NCBI RefSeq assembly: GCF_954871325.1
Contig: NC_088775.1
Coordinates: forward strand, 16,841,561 to 16,905,560
From: Gordionus sp. m RMFG-2023
Taxonomy: Eukaryota; Nematomorpha; Gordioida; Chordodea; Parachordodidae
DNA: 64,000 nucleotides
Direction: 5' to 3'
Positions 23,240 through 35,480 of this stretch are shown here, in pieces; positions within the stretch are counted from its first letter, which is position 1, and every line of letters begins with the position of its first letter. The notes under the pieces were generated by a model. It did not search any database, had not been told where the DNA came from, and saw only the letters and a list, made by a program, of their open reading frames with translations. A program made the position numbers and the translations under genes.

Positions 23240-24375
23240 GAATTTAAATATACTAATTAAGCACTAAATAATGGCGAAACCTGGATGTATAGTACTCCTA
23301 TAGTTTTTGTTTTGGCCCGTCGCCATTATTTGTTTATTTTTATTTTTTTTGTCAATAACTTTTTAATCTTAAATTCGGCTACAGAACTGATTAAAGCACT
23401 AATCTCTACTAACGAAGCACTAAAAAATGATATAAGTTTCATCGTTAGTGCTTTCATAATTTTCTAGCCGAAATTTGACCTCTAAAAATTTCTTTATCAT
23501 TTTACAATTTTTTCATATGACGGTTAACAAAATTAATAACGGAATTTAAATACACTAATTAAGCACTAAATAATGGCGAAAACCGGATATTTAGTACTCC
23601 TATAGTTTTTGTTTTGGCACGTCGCCATTATTTGTTTATTTTTGTTTTTTTCGTGAATAACTTTTTATTCTTAAATTCGGCTACGGAACTGATTGAAGCA
23701 CTAACCTCTACTAACGAAGCACTAAAGAATGATATAAGTTTTATCGTTTATGCTTCCAAAAGTTCGACCAACTTCACGCTTAAATCGTGACGTCATAATT
23801 ATTTAGCTAATAACTTTTTTTTATAATGCGGTTAACTAAATTAATAATGGAATTTAAATACATTAATTAAACACTAAATAATGGCGAAAACCGGATGTTT
23901 AGTACTCCTAAAGATTTTGTTTTGGCACGTCGCCATTATTTGTTTATTTTTGTTTTTTTCGTGAATAACTTTTTATTCTTAAATTCGGCTACATAACTGA
24001 TTGAAGCACTAACCTCTACTAACGAAGCACTAAAGAATGATATAAGTTTCATCGTTAGTGCTTCCAAAAGTTCGGCCAACTTCACGCTTAAATCGTGACG
24101 TCATAATTTTATTTAGCTAATTACTTTTTTTTATAAGGCGTTAACTAAATTAATAATGGAATTTAAATACATTTATCAAGCACTAAATAATGGCGAAAAC
24201 CGGATGTTAAGTACTACTCTAGTTTTTGTTTTGGCACGTCGCCAATATTTGTTTATTTTTGTTTTTTTCGTGAATTTATTTTTATTCATAAATTCGGCTA
24301 CAAAATGGATTGAAGCACTAACCTCTACTAACGAAGCACTAAAGAATGATATAAGTTTCATCGTTAGTGCTTCCA
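23240..24375 (+). repeat. right arm array, inverted copies of the ~310-bp units
   Basis: Four units mirror those at 20820-21960. Open frames on the plus strand (for example 23285-23467 and 24156-24476) carry the same VFVLARR and LTSTNEALKNDISFIVSA segments. Confidence 0.8.
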
Positions 24376-24534
24376 ATCGATTAAGCGTGAAGTTGGCACA
24401 AATTTTTATTTTTGCTTATAACTTTTTTTCCTTAAATTCGGCTACTATACGGATTGAAGCACTAACGAAGCACTAAAAAATGACATATGATTCATCGTTA
24501 GTGCTTCCAATCGTTCGGCCAACTTCACGTAGCT

Positions 24535-24893
24535 ATAGATTTTGGCATATATCTTTGTTTTGTTTTGGGATCTAGGAAGCTAGATATGTAATTTGTAAGG
24601 GTACCAAATAAGCCTTCGTAGGCTTTACATTTGGTCAGCATTAATTTAGCTGCCTTTTTGATATCATCATTAGCATGTGAATTAAATGTTTCATCTAAGA
24701 AATTCCCTATCGAAGCGACGAATAAAGCCGCCGTCCCAATAGTTGTATTTTCCGAAGAAACTTCACAAGTAATCTTGAAAAATGGTTTAAGGAAGTTTTC
24801 AATTTCCTTTAAATATCTTTCCTCATTGATATTAAGATAAAATTCATATTTGGGTAGACATTCTTCCCCTAATCGTTTAATAGCCTCTAAATT
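24535..24893 (-). pseudogene. hAT transposase, middle exon
   Basis: The minus-strand translation reads NLEAIKRLGEECLPKYEFYL, then LKEIENFLKPFFKITCEVSS, NTTIGTAALFVASIGNFLDE and SSFLDPKTKQRY. This matches the FLxPFxxxTxxxSxxxxxTI...YxxxxLDPRxK region of hAT transposases. A plausible acceptor (TTTATTTTAAAG or AATTTAG) precedes it. The exon ends at the 20661-24529 insertion, and the C-terminal exons continue at 20664. Confidence 0.8.
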
Positions 24894-25009
24894 CTTTAAA
24901 ATAAAATATATTATATAAATAACATTTAAGATTATGGTTAAATCACTTTATTTATTGTAGAAATCATGAGATACTTAGAATTATCTCGAAATTTCTGAAG
25001 GCACAAGAT

Positions 25010-25120
25010 TACCACTCGACGTAGTAACTAGGTGACTAAAAACTCGACTTGAGTTTTAAGTCGATTTTTTGACTAAAAACTCGACTTGAGTCGTAGTTAA
25101 GCCGACTCGGATGAGCCGTT
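25010..25120. repeat. right subterminal GAGTC array of hAT composite 1
   Basis: AACTCGACTTGAGTT-type repeats immediately inside the right terminal repeat; counterpart of 14580-14860. Confidence 0.7.
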
Positions 25121-25131
25121 TAACAACACTA

Positions 25132-26098
25132 CATATATCTATTGCCATCATTATAATTTCAAGTAATAAATAAAATTTTATACATCAAAAATTAATATTT
25201 TGCAGTTTAACATCTTTTTGGTTTTTACTCTATTTAATATATTTAGTTTATTGGAGTCAAGCATATCTCAGTTTAGGCTAATAGAATTTACTCTTTGTAA
25301 AAAATAATATATCCGATAATATAATTGCTCCAACAGAAAAAAAAATATTAGATGTGCCTGTTATAAATCCTCTGTTTTTTCTAAATTATATTTATAGGCA
25401 AAAAGTTATGAAGCTTGGCTCTGCCTGAAGTCACAAAAGTCTAGCTTGCTCTCAGGACCTAAACTTCAAGCCGGGCCGTGCAAAATTTTTACTAAGATTT
25501 CCAGGCCAAAAATTTGAAGTGTTTTTATTTTTAAAGCGAATTATAACACAAATATTTATCATTTTACAGGGGCGTTACTAGTCTTTATAATCTCAAGAGG
25601 CTTACTTAAAATTATTTTCGAAATTATCTTTGTTTTTAGCTAACATTTACCAAAATTAACTTCTTTTTTTTTACATTTTCAAAATTATCTCTTTTTTTAG
25701 GCTATAAGTTTCAAAATTATATTTAGTATTTCAAATTTTTAATGGACCCTTCAATTTTTTTAGGAGACTCGAGTAGTATTATTAAAACGCCCGACTTGGA
25801 TCGCTTTTTAAAAAGAACCCAATTAAGATTTTAGTCAAAATAATATTCTGTAAGCCTCAAAATTATCAACCACAATTTTATTTTGGTTATAACCTTAATC
25901 GGGCCATTTTTAAAAATCGACTCGATTAGGACTTTTTAACAACACTAGCCCCCCCCCCCAATGACGCTACTGTCATTTTATATCATAAAAAATTATTAAT
26001 GGCCGGGCAGGACAAATACTAGGAAATATATTGTAGGGAAGCTTAAAATGATTATGGTACCCGAAAATTCAAGATGGTTTAGGCCGAGCACACCTACC
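25132..26098. other. spacer between the two hAT composites, with small relics
   Basis: It holds a GCCGGGCCGTGC patch (about 25470) and a possible tiny hAT derivative at 25774-25950, with TAGTATTATTAAAACG at the left and GACTTTTTAACAACACTA at the right but no matching duplication. A C-run then AATGACGCTACTG is near 25951. No gene recognised. Confidence 0.45.
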
Positions 26099-26109
26099 TA
26101 GTGTTGTTA

Positions 26110-26610
26110 ATCGACTGAGTCGAGTCGACTTAGTCGAAAACTGAGTCTAAGTATTGGGTCGAAAAAATCCAAACTGACTTGAGTTATGAACTCGAGTCGT
26201 GAACTCAAGTCGACTCAAGTCGTGAACTCAAGTCTACTCAAGTCGTGAACTCAAGTCGTAAACTCAAGTGGCGAACTCAAGTCTATATACTTGAGTCGAC
26301 TAGGGACGAATATTTTTATAAACATGAGTCGTCGACTAGAGGACGAATATTTCAAATTAATTATTAATAATTAAGATTTGTTCTGTTTTTTACATTTTTT
26401 TATTTTAGACTTCCAACTTGAGATTTAAATAGGAATAATATACTTTAGTCAACTAGAGGACGAATAGTTCTATGAACTTGATTCGACTAGAGGATGAATA
26501 TTTCAAATTAGTTATTATTAATTAAGATATTTGTTGTTTATTACTTTTTTTATTTTAGACTTCCAACTTTAGTTGCAAATAGGAATTATATACTTGAGTC
26601 GACTAGAGGA
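26110..26610. repeat. left subterminal repeats of hAT composite 2
   Basis: First AACTCAAGTCG repeats (to about 26300), then three longer ~110-bp repeats each containing GTCGACTAGAGGACGAATA and TTTTATTTTAGACTTCCAAC. The GTCGACTAGAGGACGA motif recurs inverted at about 37098-37112. Confidence 0.75.
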
Positions 26611-26611
26611 C

Positions 26612-29504
26612 GATAAGTAATCGCCCGAGTGGTTTGAAAGGAAATTTTATCATGTCCTCGCTTAATATTAATGGTTTAATGAATAAATTAACGATTTTTC
26701 TAAGACTCATGGTTGACGAAAAAATGGATGTGATCGCGATACAGGAGACCCACTCAAAAGATAATAATATGGCTACCTTTAATAACTTTGAAATGTATAG
26801 TTCTGGCACCACTTCCAATAATTGGTCGGGGGTTGCTTTCTTTATCAGCAAAAGATTATGCAAATACGTGGATAAATTTGTGCCCATTTCTGAGAGATGC
26901 TGTTTACTATACCTCAATACCTGCTTCAGGCAAACAATCTTAGTTAATGTCTATGCCCCACCTAGAAGAAACGAACGGCTCGCATTCCTTGATGACCTCG
27001 AAAACATTGTAAACTCTCTTCCTAGGAGTCGTAATTTGATAATCCTTGGGGATTTAAATACTAGGATCGGAAAAGATGACTCCTTTATTAGAGATGGGGT
27101 AATTGGGAATGCAGCTCTCTCTCAATTAAACAGTGATGACAATAGAAAGTTATTGGAGATGTGCAGGAGTATAAACCACAAGGTCGAAAATACTTTCTTT
27201 TCACACAGCGAATTGAACACCCTAACCTTCAGTAGAAATAATATCAAATCTCAGATCGATTTTATCATCTCGAACATCCATAGCTGGTTCGTCGATGTAA
27301 AAGTAATGCCAAATATTAATATTTCTGATCATAAATTAATCAGAGCCAGTATCACTGTGAAAAATTTATGGGGAAACTCTCGGCGTCCTTCTCTTCAGCC
27401 CCAGCCTAGATACCTGTCCTGGAAGAGGAATGCAACACACCTGCAACTCCCTGCAGTCAAACTACAGCTCGATCTAATCTTAAATGATATGGAGGCAACT
27501 TTCTTATCCTCGTCGGAGTCTCAATCTGTCGAAGAATGTTGGGCGTCTTTCAAAAACAACTTGTTTGATGCCTGCAATCATCTCCCTAACATCAACATTT
27601 CTCCACCAAGACAGGAATAGCTATCTGATGACACCATTCGCATGATAGCTCAACAGAGCGCGATGGTCACTTATGGACCTCAATTCATAGACTCCTAAGG
27701 AGAGATAGAAGGATCTTTATTGCTAAAAAGGCTTTTGAGATAGACAGGGATATGAGGGAGAAAAGAACTTTTGACGCGTACAAGAAACTAAATTACTTTT
27801 GTAAAGCCAAAGTGTTCAAGACACTTCCAACTATAAGACTGGATGGTAATAAGTTAATTACTGACCTCGACGAACAGATGGCGTTATGGCTGGACCACTA
27901 TATGGGAGTCTTTGATTCTAGGAGGCCTACCTTAATCCCATCCACTAGTCAAAGTGTTGGACAATTGGACGCAAACTTTTCATTGGCTGAAATTGTGGCC
28001 GCTATTAAGAAGCTTGGGAATAATAAATCTCCGGGTACGGATAACGTTACAGGAGAACATCTGAAAGCAGCTCCCTTAATGATCTCTCGGTTCTTACTGC
28101 CTTTGTTTAACAAGATATGGTTGACTGGGATGATGCCAGCGGATTGGAAGACTATCTTTTGCAACTTCCCGAAAATTCCAAATCCATCTAAATTCAAGGA
28201 TTATAGAGCCATCGCTCTCACGTCTATTGCATCAAAAGTTTTTATGGTTCTTTTAAAAAACCGCATTCTTTCCTCTACACCAAACCTTTTGTCTAAATAC
28301 ATTTGTGCTTACCGTCCAGGTAGAAATATAAACGAACCAATATTAGCTTTAAAGATTATAATGCAGAAATGTCAGAAGTATAAATTACCTTTTTACTTTA
28401 TTTTTATCGACTTTAAACGTGCTTTTGATAATGTTAACCATGATGCGCTTTGGAAGATTTTAACCGAATGTGGCATTGACTCTAATATTATAAGGATCCT
28501 TAAAACACATTATAGTAGTCTTTTTGCCTCCTTAAAAATCAATAATAAGGTTTCTCCATCTTTTAGGACAAAAAAAGGGGTAAAACAAGGATGTGTTCTT
28601 TCCCTGCTATTGTTTAATATACTTATGAATAAAATCATAGTAGATACGCTGGCTACTGCGAATCTCTTAGAATTAAGATCCAGTCAGTCTTTTTTCTTGG
28701 AAAATAGGGTGATATCTTATGCTGACGACATAGTTTTGATAACAAAAAGTTTGGAAGAAACCCAAAATTTGATCGCTATATTAAACTCCTTTAGTCTTAA
28801 GGTTGGCTTGGATATTAACTTTGATAAAACAGTGATAATGCCCTCGTCCCAGGCGCCTCTTTTGAATAATTTGGTGGTGGGGGGAAAGTTGGTTAAGGTG
28901 GTAGAATCTTTTAAATATCTAGGTGTGACCATTGACAATAAAGGTAGTTGTAAAGAAGAACTAAAAATTCGTTTACAAAATGCTAGGGCGGCTTTTTATA
29001 AATTTTTTAAACTGTGGAAAGCTAGAGAGATATCCGTTTTCACAACTCAGTATTTTCAACTCAACCATCATCCCGATTCTCTTTTATGGCGGTGATACAT
29101 GGGAGATTACCAAAACCGAAATTAGGAAATTACAAACGTTTGTAAATAAATGTCTTAGAATAATAAATGGAATCTTCTACCCTAATATTATCTCAAATGA
29201 AAACCTTTGGAAGAAGTCTAACCATACCCAGGTTCACGTGTCTTTAAAAAAGAAACGTCTTACTTTCTTTGCCCATATTTTGAGAAACCATAGCAACAAT
29301 AGCCTCGTTATTGATGCCATTAATTGGTTATACTCCTTTAATGGGAAAACATATTGCAAATATAAGACATTATGGTTCTACAGAGCCTTGAAGGGCATAA
29401 TGGATCTAAACTTAAATTTGAAGCAGTTCCTAAGGCTAAATAAAAACAAAAAATCTATAAAAAAATTACTAAAAATTAAATCGAACTACCTAAACCTCTC
29501 ATAA
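26612..29504 (+). mobile_element. LINE (APE-type non-LTR retrotransposon), ORF2 body
   Basis: The apurinic endonuclease domain is at 26634-27620: SSLNINGL, AIQETHS, NVYAPPRRNER, ILGDLNTRIG and ISDHKLI. The reverse transcriptase is at 27752-29095: NNKSPGTDN, FIDFKRAFDNVNH, KKGVKQGCVLS and SYADDIVLI. The C-terminal part is at 28980-29504, with YGGDTW, LQTFVNKCLRIINGI, NENLWKK and RRLTFFAHIL variants. The last block is shared with RTE/CR1-like LINEs common in aquatic invertebrates. A stop ends the endonuclease frame, and two frame changes separate the three parts, so the copy is inactive. ORF1 is not seen and the 5' end begins at the hAT subterminal repeats, so the copy is probably 5'-truncated. 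Confidence 0.85.
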
Positions 29505-30786
29505 TTTTTTTTTTTTCTGTTTTTTCAGGTTATTTAATTTCTTCATCTCTCAATTTTACCTCTTGATTTTGTCTTTCACCTTTTCTGTGAATTACTTACT
29601 TCACTGACTTTAGCTTTTATTTATCTTATTGACTTAATGTACTAATTTAAATCAGTCCGTCCCATATTTTTAATTACATATACGTTGTACTTCTATGCAT
29701 TCCCATTATATGAGTTAAGATATATTAATGACATTTTTGAGGAATAGTTTGTGATTTGCGTTTCCTACGTGGGATAAAATTTTTCTTTGGCTCTTTCTAA
29801 CTTAGTTTTTGGGTATGTTTTTATAATTTTTCCATAGTTTTTGAGTTTGTAATGCTTCTGGGGTAGAGGGTATCCTCTTTTGTTTATGAGACATTTATTT
29901 GTTAATAGTAATCTGTTTCTTTTCTTTTCTTTTCTTTGCTTTTATTTTAATTTATTTTATTTATTTATTTTTCTCTTCCCTAGTTTCTTTGGTCTCTCTA
30001 CATGTCCGCCCCCTCCATAGACTAATATAGGAATAGTGGATGTGTCCTCAGTCTAGAAATTACCGATTTCTCTCTTATCTTTCATACTTTTGTATACATT
30101 TAAAAGTTTCCACTCGCCTTTGTATCCTAATTTCTCTCCTTCTTTTGTAACTACTTCCATTATTAAGTATATTTCTTAAATACATTGTGACTACATTTAC
30201 CCTGTTTCTAACTATAAGTTTTTGAAGTGTTTGCTTGTTTTTCTTGGGAAAAATAAGGAAAAAAAAAAACTTTTTTCTTTTATTATCGCTAGTTAACTAG
30301 ATCTAACGTCTTTAACTTTTTCAAAACATTACATCTTAATTGAAGTCTACATATAATACATTGGTCGTTGCCAGTGTTTCTTCTTGTTTTTATTTTTATG
30401 ATCTTTATTTATTTAGGAGTGGCAAGAGTTTAGCCTTGTTTTACTCCTTTTTACCTTGGAGGTAGGGGATTTTCTTCGTCATTGATTTCGAAGCACAACA
30501 TGTATTAGTGGTTTTCTGGATCTGGAAGATGTTGGGGGTCTTCCCTTTTCTGACAAAGCTGCATGGTTAACATTAACATTATCAATAGCTCTGTTATAAT
30601 TTACAAATGTAAAGCAGAAGGGGGTTTGTACTTAGTTTTTCTGCGTGATTATTTTTCTAACTTAATTTTTGGCTCCAGTGTTTTCTTTTCTTGGCCTGTA
30701 TATACTTATGTATTTTTTGGGGGGAAGTTTTCGGTGTGGGTGATATGCTTGTGGTTTTTGAGTGAACCAAAAATTTTTTTTCCATG
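29505..30786. other. T-rich sequence, possible LINE 3' UTR
   Basis: Directly after the LINE stop there is a T tract, then about 1.2 kb of T-rich sequence without an open frame of note. It lies between two opposed members of the same LINE family, so it may be 3' UTR of one or both. No poly-A tail was identified. Confidence 0.4.
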
Positions 30787-31400
30787 CTATAGGATGTGAT
30801 GGCTATAGCTCAATAACCCTTTTAATTTCTGTGGTCTTAGTTTTTTTGGGTAGTTACGTAGGTAGAATTTGATCCATACCACTGCAGTAGTTCCGCTCTC
30901 CCATATTTTATTAAATGAGGGCAAATAGGTAGCAATATTGTTATAGGTGCTATTTTTTGGTTTTTCTACTGTGATATTATCTAGCCCCGGAGCTTTGCTT
31001 TTTCTTAGTGTTTTTTTTCTTAGTCTTTGTCCACTTGTTATTTCATTTATGGAGAAACCAGCCAGTCGACAGGGGGGTGGCGAGGTTTGTAAATATGTTT
31101 TGTGGGTAGAGTCTTTCCGTGAGTGATAGACTATCATATAACAATCAAGCCATAATGCCTTTTGTTAATCCTGGCTAACAATTACTTTTCCATTTCCTAA
31201 AACTTACGGAGCTGGTTCCTATTTCTGCGTCATAGTTTCCTTTCTCTCATATCTTTATCATTATCAAAGACCTTTTTCGCTATATAATCTATCTATCACT
31301 CCATAGAGTATTTTGTTTCTCTGGAAAAAGGAAAAAAAAACCGTTGTTGTGTGGTGTTCGTTGCTGGATAGTAATAAACCGATTACTGACTAGTTTTTGC
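30787..31400 (-). pseudogene. opposed fragment of the same LINE family
   Basis: The minus strand reads KSKAPGLDNITVE and FNKIWESGTTAVVW, matching NKSPGTDNVTGEH and FNKIWLTGMMPADW of the plus-strand LINE. Further upstream on the minus strand, DNA near 31250-31310 matches the LINE at 27680-27770 (ATATGAGRGAGAAA). It is degraded and lacks the endonuclease and most of the polymerase. Confidence 0.7.
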
Positions 31401-32499
31401 CTATTCACTGGAATTTTCACCTAGTTAAACAATTTGCGGTAAACCCATTTAGCTTTTCCTTATTTTCATGAATAAATTCTAATCTCAATTGATATGAACA
31501 CATTCTCAATTATTGTTAGTAACTATTAAGGCTTACATTAGATGTTAAACTTAAAATTAGCCACCACCCACCCTTAAAGTAATTAAATTATTTTGGCAGT
31601 TCATGGGTATAGGCTTTTGTTTTGCCCATTTCTTTTTGTTTATTAGCCTATAGACGTTTAAGCAACAGTTCTCGGACTGTTGCGCGTACAAGTACGTGCG
31701 GCTTGCCCACAAACGTGTGAAGGGCTCCTCATTTTTTTCTCCCCTTAATTAACTATCCAGTTTGATGGATTTTTGAGGAAAACCTAGCGTAGCTCTGTTG
31801 TATCCACAACCAGAGGGCGAAAACGCTTTTATCACGTATCACGTAAATTAATTCCATAATAAAAGTATTTATTTTTTGTTTAAATAATTTCATTCCCAAG
31901 TTAAAATTAAATATAAACCCTCTCCCTCCCTCTTTTCTTTACTTTATTATTTATATTGTTTATAAAAAAAATATAAGAATTTTAAATTTTCATTTGATAA
32001 ATTTTTTGGAGAATTTTCTTATAAATAATCCAGAGTTTTACAAAAATCTTCAAATAAAATTTTGAAGATTTTTTTCGCCCAAAATTTTGAGGAAAAAATC
32101 TTTGAAAAGATCAATTTTTTGCGAAGATTTTTTCGCTAAAAAAAATTAAAAAATATTTTTTGTAAAAAAATCTTCTATAATTTTGAGAAAATATTTTGAG
32201 AAAATATTTTGAGAAAATATTTTGAGAATTTTATAATAAAATAAAATCTTTTGTAAGGAAATCTTTATTAAAACATTTTTGAAATTTTGATCTTAAAATT
32301 TTTTGGTAAATTCTTTAAAAATAAAATTTTTGATATATATATTTTTTTTTTATTTTATGTTAATGAAAATATTTTTTTTGAATAGGTTGTAAATGTGAGA
32401 ATTGGAAATAATACCGACTGCATTTTTTTTAATATTTGGAATATAATAATGATTATTTTAAAAATGTTATGTCATAATTTTAATGTTTTATATTTAATG
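31401..32499. other. AT-rich spacer, possible LINE 5' UTR and array flank
   Basis: 31640-31850 is less AT-rich (GTTGCGCGTACAAGTACGTG) and might be 5' UTR of the minus-strand LINE fragment. 31990-32340 has simple repeats of GATTTTTTTCGCC and AAAATATTTTGAG. No gene recognised. Confidence 0.35.
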
Positions 32500-33740
32500 T
32501 AAACTATAAAAGTGACAATTGTCATAATACTCATCTCAGAACCTTTAAAAATAATTATAATTAAAAAAGGCTAGTTGAGCATGTTTTGAGATGGTTTCAG
32601 TGATTGTAAAGCATATAAAGGTGACAATTGTCATAATACTTATTTCACATATGTTTTAATTGAAAATAGAGAAAAATGATTAATTCAAACATGAATTAAT
32701 ATTTAATGTGTAAACTATAAAAGTGACAATTGTCATAATATTCATATCAGAACCTATAAAAATAATTTTAGGTATTAAATAGGCAAGAAAAAATTTTTTG
32801 AGCACGTTTCGAGATGGTTTTAATGATTGTAAAAATTGTCACAATCGTTATTTTTGAACTTTTTTAAAGCAAGTAGATAAAAATTTATTAAATATAAAAT
32901 TAAATGTGGATGTACCATAGAAAAGTGACAATTGTCATAATCGTTATTTTTAATTTATTTTGAAGCAAAAGGGTAAAATTATATATTGTAAACCTGTTAA
33001 ATTAAAATTTCAGTGAATATGTACCATAGAAAAGTGACAATTATCATAATTGTTATCTGAACTTTTTTGAATTAATAGGTAAAAATATATATTGTAAACC
33101 TGTTAAATTAAAATTTCAGTGAATATGTACCATAGAAAAGTGACAATTGTCATAATCGTTATTTTTAATCTTTTTTGATTTTTTTTGAAGAAATTATATA
33201 TTGTAAACTTATTAAATTAAAATTTCACTGAAGAGAAAAGTGAAAATTGTCTTAATCGTCATTTTTAATCCCTTTTAAATTTTTTTGAGCTTACAGGGTA
33301 AAATAATAAATTGTAAACTTGTTAAATTTAAATGTGGATGTACCATAGATAAGTGACAATTGTCATAATGGCCATTTTTAATCTTTTTTGAATTTTTTTG
33401 AAGCAAAGGGTAAAATAATAAATTATAAACATGTTAAATTAAAATTTAAATGAGGTTGTACTATAGAAATGTGACAATTGTCATAAACGTTTATTTTAAT
33501 CTTTTTTGAATTTTTTTTAAGCAAAAGGGTAAAATTATATATTGTAAACATGTTAAATTAAAATTTCAGTGGAGATCTACCATAGAAAAGTGACAATTGT
33601 CATAATCGTTATTTTTAATCTTTTTTGAATTATTTTGAAGCAAAAATATAAAATTATATATTGTAAACATGTTAAATTAAAATTTAAATGAGGATGTACC
33701 ATAGAAAAATGACAATTGTCATAATCGTTATGATCATTTT
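32500..33740 (+). repeat. tandem array of TGACAATTGTCA units, plus orientation
   Basis: About eleven or twelve units of roughly 100-120 bp, the best conserved ending ACCATAGAAAAGTGACAATT then GTCATAATCGTTATTTTTAA. Same family and orientation as 361-1250, opposite to 35940-36810. Confidence 0.85.
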
Positions 33741-34017
33741 AGAATTTATTTGCTGAAACGAGCAGGTTTTTAGTTGAAGCCCGTCCATGGGCGGCCTAGC
33801 TTAATAATTTTAAAAAGTGCGAGCGAATCGGTTACAAAATTTTAACAATTAGCGGGCTAAAAAATTTTAACTTTAGTTTATTATTTTAAATCTATTAGGT
33901 AAACATTAAAAAGAATCTGTGAATATAATTCCCAGGAAATAAATTCCCATTTTTTAAGATATTAAAAATTAGTAAAATAGTCACTATCTCCGGTCCCTTA
34001 GATCTTTCTACATCTAC

Positions 34018-34740
34018 ATGTTGGTACCAATTAACATTATATTGTTTATTATTTATAATCTTTTAGATTTTTCCTCACAGGAAGAACCATCTTATTCTCA
34101 AAATATTTCAAATTCAGTTTTATTTGGTATAACAAATAATTCTTTACCCAATCAAATAAATTCTTCTACAATATACTCTGATACCTATCATAAACCACAA
34201 AAGAAATATAGCAATTGGAGTCAGGAAAAAATTGCAATAGCCATAAACAGAATTGAAATCTAAAATTATACAGCTAATAGAACGTAATAATGGATTTACG
34301 ATAAAAAATATAGTGGAAAATTTACTACCTCATCTCATAATGAGTGATACGGGAATATCTATATAGATTCATTAAATCAATAGGATGGAGCTGAAAAAGG
34401 GTTGGAAAAGAACTCGAGAGACGGAATTCCCCAGATGTTATCAATATTTGTAAAGAATATTGATTAAAAATGTGAACATGTCATTTCAATATATATTCTA
34501 TTTAGAATTCTCATGTCATTTCTTACTATGGATGAAACTCCCTCCTTCAAGGGGGAAAACGTATCGGTTTTGGGTACCATTACATCAATAAAATTTAAAG
34601 CTTACCTGGATGAATTATCATCCATTTTGCCGTTGAAATTAAGGATAATGCGCCCATATATAATAACACAAAATTTTCAAAATATAGTATATCTTGCACC
34701 AGAGAATAAAGTCATGAAATTATCAAATTTAAAATAAATA
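34018..34740 (+). pseudogene. degenerate Tc1/IS630-like transposase (tentative)
   Basis: Plus-strand pieces include QLIERNNGFTIKNIVENLLP, then GWKRTRETE, then FLTMDETPSFKGENVSVLG. The last resembles the second-Asp region of IS630-Tc1-mariner transposases (F-x-DE-x-x-x, then RGxNxSxLGAI). The reading frame changes several times, and the first part may be an exon after a TTTCCTCACAG acceptor. It lies in the centre between the two inverted arrays, which suggests but does not prove that the arrays are its element ends. Confidence 0.4.
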
Positions 34741-35309
34741 TTGTTAACGCATTGTTATCGTATCGGAGGGCAAAATTACTAAAAAATAATCAGGGAGACC
34801 TTTGAATGAACCAATTAAGAAAAAAGTTCTATAATCTGCTATCAGATATGACAACATTACTTTTTTTCAATCTGGTGCCGCATCGCTGGCACCAGCAAAT
34901 TTCATTTTTTTGAGATATTTTATTTTCTTTAATTCATAAGGCAAAACATTAAATAAAAATAAATAAAGGAGGGAGAGAGAGACAATGGGAAAAACGAAAA
35001 GAAAAGAAAATGCATTTTTTATATCTTCATTTAACATTTGATTTTTTATAAATATAAATAAAAAAAACATTAAATAAATGTATCCCACCCAAATTTATAA
35101 ATGGGGGTTTTATTATAAAACAATTATTTTATTCATTTTTTTTATTTTATATAACATTATTAATTCCTGATTTTTTTTTTCAAAATATAATAAACAAGTA
35201 AAAAAAAATAAAAGGAAAAAACAAGAAAGTTAAACTTAAAATTAAAAATTACAAAATTATTTTTTTATATATAATGCAAAATAAAAAAAATAAGATGCAG
35301 AATTATTTA
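34741..35309. other. AT-rich centre between the inverted arrays
   Basis: No gene. A short hairpin-like GGTGCC...GGCACC occurs near 34874-34895 and a purine-rich GGAGGGAGAGAGAGA stretch near 34968. Confidence 0.4.
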
Positions 35310-35480
35310 AATTATCTCAAATAATTCTTGCTGCTCCTTGCACCGAGGTCTCAGTTGAGAGAGCATTTAGTGCATTAGCACTAACTGTAACCTCTCTAAG
35401 GACAAGATTAGACAAAGATATACTTGATGATATTTTAATTATAAAGCTTAATCGTACATTGTTAAATAATGTGATATTTT
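35310..35480 (+). pseudogene. hAT C-terminal dimerisation relic
   Basis: The plus strand reads TEVSVERAFSALALTVTSLR, then RLDKDILDDILIIKLNR, the conserved SVERxFSxL...RxxL...L hAT C-terminal helix region. The stretch ends at a TAA after about 55 codons. It may be the last trace of the transposase that once belonged to hAT composite 2 (inference). Confidence 0.7.

Larger units (their letters stand above)
20661..24529. mobile_element. palindromic element made of inverted arrays of ~310-bp units
   Basis: The ends CCGTGAAGTTGGCCGAACG (left) and CGTGAAGTTGGCCGAACG (right, opposite strand) are flanked by TAGCT (20656-20660 and 24530-24534), a possible 5-bp duplication. The left arm has units starting near 20820, 21118, 21429 and 21711. 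The right arm has the same units inverted, starting near 23240, 23546, 23861 and 24166, with ~150-bp end pieces on both sides. Each unit contains GCGTGAAGTTGGCC, TTCGTTAGTAGAGGTTAGTG and a TGACGTCA palindrome. The centre (21960-23240) carries unrelated relics. No transposase is recognised inside, so it is probably non-autonomous. It interrupts the hAT transposase gene. Confidence 0.85.
14566..25131 (-). mobile_element. large hAT composite 1 (10.6 kb) with exact 8-bp target duplication
   Basis: The left end TAGTGTTGTTAAAAAGTCG begins at 14566. The right end, on the opposite strand, begins TAGTGTTGTTAAACGGC at 25131. CATATATC flanks both sides (14558-14565 and 25132-25139). Subterminal arrays of GAGTC/GACTTGAGTT motifs lie at both ends. 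Pieces of a hAT transposase remain on the minus strand (24535-24893 and 20193-20664). Insertions inside are an LTR element (15379-18031), a foldback (18333-19490) and a repeat-built palindromic element (20661-24529), which account for the unusual length. The transposase N-terminus is not found, so the element is dead but its termini are preserved. Confidence 0.9.

Noticed and set aside
25774-25950. Complete hAT MITE
   Set aside because: End-like sequences are present but the flanks show no matching 8-bp duplication, so only a relic can be claimed.
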